A DNA stretch of 64,000 nucleotides from Duffyella gerundensis. Its GTDB lineage: Bacteria; Pseudomonadota; Gammaproteobacteria; Enterobacterales; Enterobacteriaceae. The DNA lies in assembly GCF_001517405.1 (NCBI RefSeq), contig NZ_LN907827.1, positions 1,618,587 through 1,682,586 on the forward strand, read 5' to 3'. The notes below the pieces were generated by a model, which saw only the letters and a list, made by a program, of their open reading frames with translations, was not told the origin of the DNA and did not search any database. Made by a program: the position numbers and the translations under genes. Below, piece by piece: positions 35,260 through 43,996 of this stretch (position 1 is its first letter; each line of letters begins with the position of its first letter).

Positions 35260-36480
35260 ATGAGAATAAAAACCACGGTTACCTTGCTGTTATCCGCGTT
35301 GGCGATGAGCCAGATGGCGCATGCCGCTCAACAGCTCACCGTCTGGGAAGATATTAAAAAATCGGACGGCATTAAAACCGCCATTGCTGACTTCCAGAAG
35401 CAGTACAACGTGGAAGTAAAAGTGCAGGAGATGCCTTTTGCTCAGCAGATTGAAAAGCTGCGGCTGGATGGCCCGGCGGGCATCGGCCCGGACGTGCTGG
35501 TGATCCCTAACGATCAGCTCGGCAGCTCGGTGGTACAAGGTTTATTAAGCCCGCTAACCCTGGATGCCAGCCAGCAGGCGGCCTATACGCCGTCGGCAAT
35601 GGCGGCGTTTAAGCAGGGCGACGTGGTCTACGGCGTACCGAAGGCGGTAGAAACACTGGTGCTGATTTATAACAAAGATCTGCTGCCGTCGCCGCTGAAA
35701 TCGCTGGATGAATACCGCGCCTTTTCAAAGAAAGCCCGCGAGGCGCAGCGCTACGGCCTGCTGGCCAAATTTGATCAGATCTATTACAGCTGGGGTGCGA
35801 TTGCGCCGATGGGCGGCTACATCTTTGGCAAAGACAGCAAAGGGCTGATTAACACCAAAGACGTGGGCCTCAACACCGCGGGCAGCGTGGCGGCGGTGAG
35901 CTACCTGAAAAGCTTCTTCACTGAAGACTTGCTGCCGCGCGGCATCCTTGGCGACAACGGCCTGAACGCCATCGATTCGCTGTTTACCGAGAAAAAAGCT
36001 GCGGCGGTGATCAACGGCCCGTGGGCGTTCCAGCCTTATCAGGCGGCGGGCATTAACTACGGCGTTGCGCCACTGCCGCTGCTGCCCAACGGCAAACCGA
36101 TGAGCTCGTTCCTCGGCGTGAAAGGCTACGTGGTCTCCACCTGGAGCAAGGACAAAACCCTGGCGCAGCAGTTCATTAACTTCATCAATCAGCCGCAGTA
36201 CGTGAAGGTACGCTTCCAGAAAACCCAGGAAATTCCACCGGTGGTCGCGCTGATGAACGACCCGATCATCAAAGATGATGAAAAGGCCAGCGCCGTAGCG
36301 TTGCAGGCGGAGCGCGCGTCGGCGATGCCGGGCGTGCCGGAAATGCAGGAAGTGTGGGGACCGGCTAACGCCGCGCTGGAGCTGAGCGTGTCGGGCAAAG
36401 AAGAGCCGAAAGCGGCGCTGGATAACGCCGTGAAGCAAATCACCATGCAAATCGAAGCCATGCAGGCCAGCAACCAGTAA
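35260..36480 (+). CDS. Galacto-oligosaccharide-binding protein of ABC importer (MalE-like)
   Basis: 406-residue periplasmic binding protein; the start at 35260 (MRIKTTVTLLLSALAMSQ) gives a proper signal peptide cut near AHAAQQ, with TGGAG upstream. The mature part is MalE-type: QLTVWEDIKKSDGIKTAIADFQKQYNVEV in overlapping strands, GPDVLVIPNDQLGS, YGVPKAVETLVLIYNKDLLP and AAVINGPWAF. It is close to maltodextrin-binding proteins but sits with galactanase and beta-galactosidase genes. Galacto-oligosaccharides are therefore the likely ligand, as for GanS/CycB-type proteins of known galactan loci. Confidence 0.88.
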   Translation: MRIKTTVTLLLSALAMSQMAHAAQQLTVWEDIKKSDGIKTAIADFQKQYNVEVKVQEMPFAQQIEKLRLDGPAGIGPDVLVIPNDQLGSSVVQGLLSPLTLDASQQAAYTPSAMAAFKQGDVVYGVPKAVETLVLIYNKDLLPSPLKSLDEYRAFSKKAREAQRYGLLAKFDQIYYSWGAIAPMGGYIFGKDSKGLINTKDVGLNTAGSVAAVSYLKSFFTEDLLPRGILGDNGLNAIDSLFTEKKAAAVINGPWAFQPYQAAGINYGVAPLPLLPNGKPMSSFLGVKGYVVSTWSKDKTLAQQFINFINQPQYVKVRFQKTQEIPPVVALMNDPIIKDDEKASAVALQAERASAMPGVPEMQEVWGPANAALELSVSGKEEPKAALDNAVKQITMQIEAMQASNQ

Positions 36481-36519
36481 GCCATCGTTGCGGGCACCCG
36501 CACGGATAAGGATCGACCA

Positions 36520-37827
36520 GTGATGTTATCTTCCAGTGAAAAGCTGGCGCCCGGCGGGCGTCCGCACCGACATGCCGTCACAGGGCTGCTGCTCGCGCTG
36601 CTGCCCGGTTTCGGCCAGTTTTATCATCGCCAGTGGGCCAAGGGGCTCTGTTTTCTGCTGCTGCTGACCAGCTTTGTCGGCGTGTTTCATGACTTCCTGC
36701 GCGAAGGGCTGTGGGGGCTGGCGACGCTGGGTGACGTGGTACCGCGCGATAACTCGATTTTCCTGCTGGCAGAGGGGATCATCAGCGTGCTGGTGATCGC
36801 CTTTGGCCTGACGATTTGGGGTTTATCGTTTCGTGACGCCTGGCTCAATGGCCGCCGCCGCGATGAGGGCGAGCAGCTGCACAGCATCCGCAAGCAGTAT
36901 CAGCTGCTGCTGCGCGAAGGCTTTCCTTACCTGATGATTTCGCCCGGCTTTATCCTGCTGGTCTTTGTGGTGGTGTTTCCGATTCTGTTCGGCTTCTCCA
37001 TCGCTTTTACCAACTACAACCTCTATCACACGCCACCGGCGAAGCTGGTTGACTGGGTTGGTTTTAAGAACTTTATCAACATTTTTACCCTGTCGATCTG
37101 GCGCTCCACCTTCTTTGACGTGCTGCAATGGACGGTGGTCTGGACGCTGCTGGCGACCACGCTGCAGTGTACGGTCGGGGTGATGCTGGCGATTCTGGTT
37201 AACCAGAAAGACCTGCGCTTCAAACCGTTGATTCGTACCATTTTCATTCTGCCGTGGGCGGTGCCGGGCTTTGTCACCATTCTGGTGTTTGCCGGCATGT
37301 TCAACGACAGCTTTGGCGTGATTAACAACGCGATTCTCGATTTCTTCGGCATAGCGCCGAAAGCCTGGATGACCGATCCGTTCTGGAGCAAGGTAGCGCT
37401 GATCATGATGCAAACCTGGCTCGGCTTCCCGTTTGTGTTCGCCATGACCACCGGCGTGCTGCAGGCGATTCCGGAAGATCTCTATGAAGCGGCGATCATG
37501 GATGGCGCCAGCGCCTGGACGCGGCTGAAAACCATCACGCTGCCGCTGGTGCTCTATGCGATTGCGCCGATCATCATCACGCAATACACCTTCAACTTTA
37601 ATAACTTCAACATCATCTACCTGTTCAACAACGGCGGGCCGGCGGTGGCGGGTTCCAATGCGGGCGGCACCGATATTCTGGTGTCGTGGATCTACAAGCT
37701 GACCATGTCGTCATCGCAATATGCGATTGCCGCCACCATCACCATTCTGCTGTCGATTTTTGTGGTCGGTCTGGCGCTGTGGCAGTTCCGCGCGACGAAA
37801 TCGTTCAAGCAAGATGAGATGGCGTAA
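36520..37827 (+). CDS. ABC importer permease, MalF-like (galactan locus)
   Basis: 435-residue inner-membrane permease with about eight spans. The N-terminus has the short two-span region LLLALLPGFGQFYHRQWAKG that is common in MalF relatives. The core begins PYLMISPGFILLVFVVVFPILFG, and the EAA docking loop is LYEAAIMDGASAWTRLKTITLPLV. The large periplasmic P2 loop of E. coli MalF is reduced. It lies 39 bp after the binding protein and 9 bp before the second permease. Together with that permease and the divergent ATPase it forms the importer. Confidence 0.9.
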   Translation: MMLSSSEKLAPGGRPHRHAVTGLLLALLPGFGQFYHRQWAKGLCFLLLLTSFVGVFHDFLREGLWGLATLGDVVPRDNSIFLLAEGIISVLVIAFGLTIWGLSFRDAWLNGRRRDEGEQLHSIRKQYQLLLREGFPYLMISPGFILLVFVVVFPILFGFSIAFTNYNLYHTPPAKLVDWVGFKNFINIFTLSIWRSTFFDVLQWTVVWTLLATTLQCTVGVMLAILVNQKDLRFKPLIRTIFILPWAVPGFVTILVFAGMFNDSFGVINNAILDFFGIAPKAWMTDPFWSKVALIMMQTWLGFPFVFAMTTGVLQAIPEDLYEAAIMDGASAWTRLKTITLPLVLYAIAPIIITQYTFNFNNFNIIYLFNNGGPAVAGSNAGGTDILVSWIYKLTMSSSQYAIAATITILLSIFVVGLALWQFRATKSFKQDEMA

Positions 37828-37836
37828 GGAAGCAAT

Positions 37837-38688
37837 ATGTCGAAATCTGCCAGTATTAAACGGGAAAAATGGCTGCGCCTGTCACTGACGTGGCTGGTGG
37901 TGATCGCCGTTTCCACCATTATTATCTATCCGCTGCTGTGGACGGTTGGCGCCTCATTTAACGCCGGTAACAGCCTGCTGAGCAGCTCTATTATCCCGGA
38001 AAACGGTTCGGTGGAGCACTACCGCAACCTGTTTGACGGCACGGTGCCTTATCTCACCTGGTACTGGAACTCGATGAAAATCAGCTTCATGACCATGGTG
38101 CTGACGCTGATCAGCGTCAGCTGTACCGCCTACACCTTTTCGCGCTTTCGCTTTAAGGGTCGGCAGAACGGGCTGATGCTGTTTTTGCTGCTGCAGATGA
38201 TCCCGCAGTTCTCAGCGCTGATTGCCATCTTTGTGCTGTCGCAGCTGCTCGGACTGATCAACAGCCACATGGCGCTGGTGCTGATTTACGTGGGCGGCAT
38301 GATCCCGATGAACACCTATCTGATGAAAGGCTACCTCGACGCCATTCCGCGCGATCTCGATGAGTCGGCACGTATGGACGGCGCGGGCAATTTCCGCATC
38401 TTCATTGAGATCATCATGCCACTCTCCAAGCCGATTCTGGCGGTGGTGGCACTGTTTTCGTTCACCGGTCCGCTGGGCGATTTCATTCTCTCCAGCACCA
38501 TTTTGCGCACGCCGGAGCAGTTCACGCTGCCGATCGGCCTGTACAACCTGGTGTCGCAGAAAATGGGTGCCAGCTACACCACCTACGCCGCGGGCGCGGT
38601 GCTGATTGCCGTACCGGTCGCCATTCTCTATCTCGCCCTACAGAAATACTTCGTGTCCGGGCTGACATCGGGCAGTACCAAGGGATAA
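37837..38688 (+). CDS. ABC importer permease, MalG-like (galactan locus)
   Basis: 283-residue permease with six spans, starting WLRLSLTWLVVIAVSTIIIYPLLW. The EAA loop is DLDESARMDGAGNFRIFIEIIMPLS. The C-terminus LALQKYFVSGLTSGSTKG matches the MalG tail that reaches into the binding-protein pocket region. It is 4 bp from the galactanase gene and clearly in the same operon. Confidence 0.92.
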   Translation: MSKSASIKREKWLRLSLTWLVVIAVSTIIIYPLLWTVGASFNAGNSLLSSSIIPENGSVEHYRNLFDGTVPYLTWYWNSMKISFMTMVLTLISVSCTAYTFSRFRFKGRQNGLMLFLLLQMIPQFSALIAIFVLSQLLGLINSHMALVLIYVGGMIPMNTYLMKGYLDAIPRDLDESARMDGAGNFRIFIEIIMPLSKPILAVVALFSFTGPLGDFILSSTILRTPEQFTLPIGLYNLVSQKMGASYTTYAAGAVLIAVPVAILYLALQKYFVSGLTSGSTKG

Positions 38689-38691
38689 CTC

Positions 38692-39855
38692 ATGCAGATA
38701 AAACCACTTCTTATTGCCCTGGCGCTGGCCTGGGCAACACCGCTGTTCGCCGCCACGCCGGTGGATTTCGTGAAAGGCGCGGATATCTCCACCCTGCCGG
38801 AGCTGGAGAAACAGGGCGGCAAATTCTATAACGCCGCTAACCAGCAGCAGGATCCGATCGCCATTCTCAAGGCCAACGGCATCAACACGCTGCGCCTGCG
38901 CCTGTGGGTTGATCCCCGTGACGCCAGCGGCAAAGCCTACGGCGGCGGCACCAACGACCTGGAGACCACGCTGGCGCTGGCAAAGCGCGGCAAAGCGCAG
39001 GGCATGCAGCTGCTGCTCGACCTGCACTACAGCGATTTCTGGACCGATCCCGGCAAGCAGTTCAAACCCAAAGCCTGGGAAAAGCTGACCTTTCCGCAGC
39101 TGGAAAAGCAGGTGCATGACTACACCCGCGACACGCTTGCTCGTTTCAAACAGGCTGGCGTGATGCCGGAGATGGTGCAGATCGGCAATGAGCTGAACGG
39201 CGGCATGCTCTGGCCGGACGGCAAAAGCTGGGGACAAAACGGCGGTGAGTTTGACCGGCTGGCGGCGCTGTTAAAAGCGGGCATCAGCGGCGTGCGCGAC
39301 AACCTCAGCGATCCCGGTCAGGTAAAAATCATGCTGCACCTCGCGGAGGGCACCAAAAACGACATGTTCCGCTGGTGGTTTGATGAGATCACTAAACGCC
39401 AGGTGCCGTTCGATGTGATTGGCCTGTCGATGTACACCTACTGGAACGGCCCGATTTCGGCGCTGAAAGCCAACATGGACGACATCAGCCAGCGCTATCA
39501 AAAAGATGTGATGGTGGTGGAAGCCGCCTACGCCTGGACCCTCGACAACTGCGACAGCGCGGAAAACAGCTTCCAGGCGAAAGAGGAGAAGGATGGCGGT
39601 TATCCCGCCACCGTCGCCGGGCAAACCGCCTATCTGCGCGATTTAATGCAGGCGATCCGGTCGGTGCCTGACCACCGCGGCAAAGGTCTTGTTTACTGGG
39701 AACCAACGTGGATTGCGGTTCCCGGCAACACCTGGGCTACGCCGGAAGGCATGAAGTACATCCACGACGAGTGGAAACAGGGCAATGCCCGCGAGAACCA
39801 GGCGCTGTTCGACTGCCAGGGAAAAGTGCTGCCGTCAATTCAGGTATTCCATTAA
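38692..39855 (+). CDS. ganB: Arabinogalactan endo-beta-1,4-galactanase (GH53)
   Basis: Cuts beta-1,4-galactan, the side chain of plant pectin, into short oligomers. The 387-residue precursor has a signal peptide ending PLFAATP, so it acts in the periplasm or outside. The (beta/alpha)8 barrel begins VDFVKGADISTLPELEKQGG. The acid/base Glu167 is in QIGNELNGGMLWP and the nucleophile Glu277 in VMVVEAAYAWT, with GINTLRLRLWVDP near residue 63. Overlapping operon position with the importer and beta-galactosidase fixes its role. The presence of this locus fits a plant-associated bacterium. Confidence 0.95.
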   Translation: MQIKPLLIALALAWATPLFAATPVDFVKGADISTLPELEKQGGKFYNAANQQQDPIAILKANGINTLRLRLWVDPRDASGKAYGGGTNDLETTLALAKRGKAQGMQLLLDLHYSDFWTDPGKQFKPKAWEKLTFPQLEKQVHDYTRDTLARFKQAGVMPEMVQIGNELNGGMLWPDGKSWGQNGGEFDRLAALLKAGISGVRDNLSDPGQVKIMLHLAEGTKNDMFRWWFDEITKRQVPFDVIGLSMYTYWNGPISALKANMDDISQRYQKDVMVVEAAYAWTLDNCDSAENSFQAKEEKDGGYPATVAGQTAYLRDLMQAIRSVPDHRGKGLVYWEPTWIAVPGNTWATPEGMKYIHDEWKQGNARENQALFDCQGKVLPSIQVFH

Positions 39856-39900
39856 TCCATTGGCGTAATGGCTGATGTTGCTGACATCTCTGAGGATTCT

Positions 39901-41958
39901 ATGAGTAAATTTCCACCGCTAAGCGCCAGAGTTAATGCGTTACTGCATGGCGCGGACTACAACCCGGAACAGTGGACGCAGACGCCGGGCATCGTTGATA
40001 AAGACATTGAAATGATGAAACAGGCACACTGCAACGTGATGTCGGTTGGCATCTTTAGCTGGGCGAAGCTCGAGCCCGCCGATGGCGAGTACGATTTTGC
40101 CTGGCTGGACAGCCTGCTGGATAAGCTTCAGCAGAACAATATTGCAGTGTTTCTCGCCACGCCAAGCGGCGCGCGTCCGGCATGGATGTCGCAGAAATAC
40201 CCGGAAGTGCTGCGCGTCGGGCGCGATCGCGTACCGGCGCTGCACGGTGGCCGCCATAATCACTGCATGACCTCGCCGGTTTACCGGCAAAAGGTCAGGG
40301 AGATGAACAGCGCGCTGGCCGACCGTTATGCGCACCATCCGGCGGTGATTGGCTGGCACATCTCCAATGAATATGGCGGTGAGTGCCACTGCGAACGTTG
40401 TCAGAGCGCCTTCCGCGGCTGGCTGCAACAGCGCTACGAGACGCTGGATAAGCTGAACCACGCCTGGTGGAGCGATTTCTGGAGCCACACCTACAGCGAC
40501 TGGTCACAAATCGCCTCGCCGTCACCGCAGGGTGAAATGTCGATTCACGGCCTGAACCTCGACTGGCGGCGCTTTATGACCGATCAGGTCACCGATTTTT
40601 GCGCCGAAGAGATCAAACCCCTGAAGGCGGTGAATCCCGACCTGCCGGCTACCACTAACTTCATGGAGTATTTCTACGACTACGACTACTGGAAGCTGGC
40701 GCAGCCGCTGGATTTTATCTCCTGGGACAGCTATCCAACCTGGCACAACGAGAAAGATGAAACCACGCTCGCCTGCTACACGGCGATGTATCACGATCTG
40801 ATGCGCACCCTGAAGCAGGGCCAGCCATTTGTGCTGATGGAGTCAACGCCGAGCGCCACCAACTGGCAACCCACCAGCAAGCTGAAAAAGCCGGGCATGC
40901 ACATTCTGTCGTCGCTGCAGGCGGTGGCACACGGTGCCGATTCGGTGCAGTACTTCCAGTGGCGTAAAAGCCGCGGCTCGGTGGAGAAGTTCCACGGTGC
41001 GGTGGTGGATCACGTCGGCCATCTTGATACCCGCGTGGGCCGCGAAGTCAGCGAACTGGGCCGCATGCTGGCCGCAATGACGCCGGTGCAGGGCAGCCGC
41101 GTCGACGCAAAAGTGGCGATCATTTTTGACTGGGAAAGCCGCTGGGCGATGGACAACGCTCAGGGCCCGCGCAACATCGGCCTGCACTATGAGCGTACGG
41201 TAACGGAACATTATCGCGCCTTCTGGGAACAGGGCGTGGCGGTGGATGTGATCAATGCCGACGTCGATTTCAGCGGCTATTCGCTGGTGATCGCACCGAT
41301 GCTCTATATGGTACGCGACGGCTTTGCCGGGCGCGCCCAGCGCTTTGTTGAAAACGGCGGGCACTTTGTCGCCAGCTACTGGAGCGGCATCGTTAACGAA
41401 AGCGATCTCTGCCATCTCGGCGGCTTTCCGGGGCCGCTGCGGCCGCTGCTCGGCATCTGGTCAGAAGAGATCGACAGCCTGGCAGAGGGCGAATTCAATG
41501 CGGTGCGCGGCATCAGCGGCAACCTGCTTGGCCTGAGCGGGCCCTATCAGGCGCGCGAGCTGTGCGAACATATTCATCTGGAAGGCGCCACCGCGCTGGC
41601 GAGCTACGAGAGTGATTTCTATGCCGGTCAACCGGCGGTCACGGTGAACAGCGTCGGCGCGGGCAAGGCGTGGTATATCGCATCACGCAACGATCTGGCG
41701 TTTCATCGCGACTTCTACGGCGCGCTGATTACCCGTCTGGCGCTGCCGCGCGCGCTGGCCACCGACTTCCCGCCGGGCGTCACCGCGCACCGTCGCACCG
41801 ATGGCGTTCATTCGTTTATTTTCCTGCAAAACTTTACCGCGCGCACGCAAACGGTCGATCTGCCTGCCGGGCTTGAAGATCTGATTGCCGGTTCGCCGGT
41901 GGCCCGTTCACTCAATCTGGTGCCGTGGGATTGTCGGGTACTGCGCGGGCCGTTATAA
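39901..41958 (+). CDS. ganA: Beta-galactosidase (GH42)
   Basis: Hydrolyses imported galacto-oligosaccharides to galactose. It has no signal peptide, so it is cytoplasmic. The start at 39901 (MSKFPPLSARVNALLHG) has TGAGGA upstream and gives 685 residues, the usual GH42 length. GADYNPEQW opens the barrel. The acid/base Glu157 is in WHISNEYGGECHC and the nucleophile Glu314 in VLMESTPSATNW. Cys122, Cys162, Cys164 and Cys167 match the family's zinc site. The trimerisation and C-terminal domains follow after about residue 390. Confidence 0.95.
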   Translation: MSKFPPLSARVNALLHGADYNPEQWTQTPGIVDKDIEMMKQAHCNVMSVGIFSWAKLEPADGEYDFAWLDSLLDKLQQNNIAVFLATPSGARPAWMSQKYPEVLRVGRDRVPALHGGRHNHCMTSPVYRQKVREMNSALADRYAHHPAVIGWHISNEYGGECHCERCQSAFRGWLQQRYETLDKLNHAWWSDFWSHTYSDWSQIASPSPQGEMSIHGLNLDWRRFMTDQVTDFCAEEIKPLKAVNPDLPATTNFMEYFYDYDYWKLAQPLDFISWDSYPTWHNEKDETTLACYTAMYHDLMRTLKQGQPFVLMESTPSATNWQPTSKLKKPGMHILSSLQAVAHGADSVQYFQWRKSRGSVEKFHGAVVDHVGHLDTRVGREVSELGRMLAAMTPVQGSRVDAKVAIIFDWESRWAMDNAQGPRNIGLHYERTVTEHYRAFWEQGVAVDVINADVDFSGYSLVIAPMLYMVRDGFAGRAQRFVENGGHFVASYWSGIVNESDLCHLGGFPGPLRPLLGIWSEEIDSLAEGEFNAVRGISGNLLGLSGPYQARELCEHIHLEGATALASYESDFYAGQPAVTVNSVGAGKAWYIASRNDLAFHRDFYGALITRLALPRALATDFPPGVTAHRRTDGVHSFIFLQNFTARTQTVDLPAGLEDLIAGSPVARSLNLVPWDCRVLRGPL

Positions 41959-42004
41959 GCCCGGGTCAGCAAATATGGCGGCAGCGATGCCGCCTGAGGA
42001 GAAC

Positions 42005-42322
42005 ATGATGGTAAGCCTTAAATCGTTTACGCATTACTTCAGCCGCCAGCCTCAGCCGTCAGCGGATGAGCCGGTGGATATGGCGATGCTCGAGCGTCTG
42101 CTGCACTGCTTTGGCGGCCGCGATAACATTGAGCAGGTTGATGCCTGTCTGACCCGCTTGCGGGTGCAGGTGAAATCACTGGCGCAGGTGGATTCCGCCG
42201 CGCTACAGCAGATGGGCGCAATTGGCGTGGTGATCCTCGGCCATGAGGTCCATGCTATTTTCGGTACGCAGTCCGATCGGCTGCGCCAGCTGCTCGACGC
42301 CCGCTTTTTTAAACCCGCCTGA
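42005..42322 (+). CDS. Orphan PTS EIIB domain (glucose family)
   Basis: 105 residues that form almost only a glucose-type phosphotransferase EIIB domain: LERLLHCFGGRDNIEQVDACLTRLRVQV in overlapping parts, with the phospho-acceptor Cys48 in VDACLTRLR, then LQQMGAIGVVILGHEVHAIFG. PtsG, NagE and MalX carry this domain fused to an EIIC channel. There is no EIIC or EIIA here; the locus instead has an ABC importer. It is last in the galactan operon, 46 bp after the beta-galactosidase, and may be a regulatory phosphate relay rather than a transporter. The ATG at 42008 is an equal alternative start. Confidence 0.85.
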   Translation: MMVSLKSFTHYFSRQPQPSADEPVDMAMLERLLHCFGGRDNIEQVDACLTRLRVQVKSLAQVDSAALQQMGAIGVVILGHEVHAIFGTQSDRLRQLLDARFFKPA

Positions 42323-42421
42323 TACCCCGCGGGATAGCCAACCGGTTATCCCGCTTTCTCGCTGTTGCTTTCCGTATTGCCTCTTTGCATCGCTCTCTTT
42401 TTACCGCCGGAACGCCATAAA

Positions 42422-42445
42422 AAAAGGATGCCGCAGCATCCTTTT
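42422..42445. terminator. Bidirectional terminator between galactan operon and porin gene
   Basis: A perfect 10-bp stem AAAAGGATGC/GCATCCTTTT with loop CGCA. A- and T-runs at both ends allow it to stop the galactan operon on the plus strand and the LamB-type porin gene on the minus strand. Confidence 0.88.
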
Positions 42446-42467
42446 CGTGGGAGGCGACCTCAGCCGC

Positions 42468-43730
42468 TTACCACCAGGCTTCCACCTGCACGCCGAAGTT
42501 CCATGTGTTGTCAGCGGTGTTATCCTGGAAAGTGTTGCCCTGTTCTGAATCATTCAGGTAGGAAGCAAACACGCGTAGCTCAGGACGCGACATAAATTCA
42601 CGACCGGCGGCGAGACCCAGCGCCAGAGTATATTTCTGTCCGGCCTGTTTGTAGTCGCTGCCGTCGCGGTTTTTATCTTTCTGCCAGAAACTGCCCACTT
42701 CACCAATGCCGCGCACGTAGTCGGTAAACTGGTACTGCGCCCGGCCAACCAGCGAGAGCAGGGTGGAGCTGTCGGTTTGTGCGGTGACGTTATCGGCTGA
42801 ACCCCAGGTAAATACCTGATTCAGCGAGAAGCGGTCGGTGATCGGCAGCAGGCCGGTGTTGATCACGCGATAGCCTTTGGCATCACGGGTGTCGTTGTAC
42901 ATGTCATACCAGCCGCCGCCCTGCGACACCATGTTCTGCGCCAGACCTTTATCAGCGTACTGCACCACCAGCTTCTGGTAGCCGCTCCACATATCCTGGC
43001 TGACTTCGCCGGTGAGCATCACGCCGTTTTCCGCGTCATACAGGCCGCCGTACTCTTTCTGCTTGTCGGTGGCGTTAGGAATGGCGTAGTCGACGCCGAA
43101 TTCAGTCCAGGCGCCGCTCCATGGCTTCCAGCCCGCATAACGCACGTCAATGTAGTTGATGTTCACGTCGTTATCGCCATCTTCGCGATAGTCGACGTCG
43201 TTGGCATCATTACGGATCCACGCCACAGAGATGGCGCCCGGGCCCAGGGTGTAGTTTTCCACACCGGCGCCGGAACCGGAGATGTTCCAGTATTTGGTAT
43301 CGATGATGTGCAGATCGTGACGCTGGTAATAGCGCTTACCGCCCCAGATCACTGCGTTCTTATCACCCGGGATCAGGCCTTTGATCTGCAAATTAAGCTG
43401 ACGCAGGCCAAACTGTGCGTCATCGCCCAAAGTGGTTTCGTTATCGTTGGACCCATCGGAAAACATGCTGACCATGGTGTCGACGTAAAAACTGACGTCA
43501 TCTTTTTTGTAGACTTCGCTGCCCAGCTCCACTTCGCCATAGGTGTCCGCTTCGTTACCCAGACGGCCGATCTTGTTTTTTTGCCACTCTTCCATGCCAC
43601 CATCGCGCGAAACGCCCACGCCGCCACGCAGATAACCGTGAAAATCGATGTTGTCGATCGCTGCGAGCAGGGAAGGGGAAGTCAGGGTTGCCGCCAGCGC
43701 CACCGCCAGCGTGCAAAGCTTAGTATTCAT
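42468..43730 (-). CDS. LamB/maltoporin-family outer-membrane porin (galactan locus)
   Basis: 420-residue sugar-selective 18-strand porin. I choose the ATG at 43730, with AGGAT upstream; the signal peptide is cut near LLAAIDNIDFHGYLRGG. LamB features: FHGYLRGGVGVSRDGG, RLGNEADTYGEVELG, GGKRYYQRHDLHIIDTKYWNISGSGAGVE in overlapping parts, and the C-terminal aromatic end VEAWW. It faces the galactan operon and next to a LacI-type regulator, and probably admits galacto-oligosaccharides, like GanL-type porins of plant-associated relatives. Confidence 0.9.
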   Translation of the reverse strand: MNTKLCTLAVALAATLTSPSLLAAIDNIDFHGYLRGGVGVSRDGGMEEWQKNKIGRLGNEADTYGEVELGSEVYKKDDVSFYVDTMVSMFSDGSNDNETTLGDDAQFGLRQLNLQIKGLIPGDKNAVIWGGKRYYQRHDLHIIDTKYWNISGSGAGVENYTLGPGAISVAWIRNDANDVDYREDGDNDVNINYIDVRYAGWKPWSGAWTEFGVDYAIPNATDKQKEYGGLYDAENGVMLTGEVSQDMWSGYQKLVVQYADKGLAQNMVSQGGGWYDMYNDTRDAKGYRVINTGLLPITDRFSLNQVFTWGSADNVTAQTDSSTLLSLVGRAQYQFTDYVRGIGEVGSFWQKDKNRDGSDYKQAGQKYTLALGLAAGREFMSRPELRVFASYLNDSEQGNTFQDNTADNTWNFGVQVEAWW

Positions 43731-43920
43731 GTTATCCTCAGGGGTAATTGTCATACGTTCACATCGTGGCGACAGTTATCAATGAGCAAACAATTCCAGG
43801 CAATGCGAATCGGTGAATTGTGTGAGTCAGTGCAACAAATTAGCGGTAAAATGTAACGATTGGTGAGGCGGATCACTTAACGATCTATGTGAACGTCAAT
43901 CTTTTATGGCAATTCGCAAC

Positions 43921-43941
43921 GCTGTGAGCGGGTTAACTAGG
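43921..43941 (+). promoter_or_regulatory. lac-operator-like site upstream of the LacI-type regulator
   Basis: GCTGTGAGCGGGTTAACTAG contains TGTGAGCGG, the left half and centre of the natural lac operator, followed by a right half TTAAC offset by one base. It lies 56-76 bases before the regulator start and between it and the divergent porin. The regulator's recognition helix is the same as that of LacI. Confidence 0.5.
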
Positions 43942-43996
43942 CCAGGGTCTGGACGACTGATACAATTCCGACCCTCTGCAGACTGGGAATCGAGTT

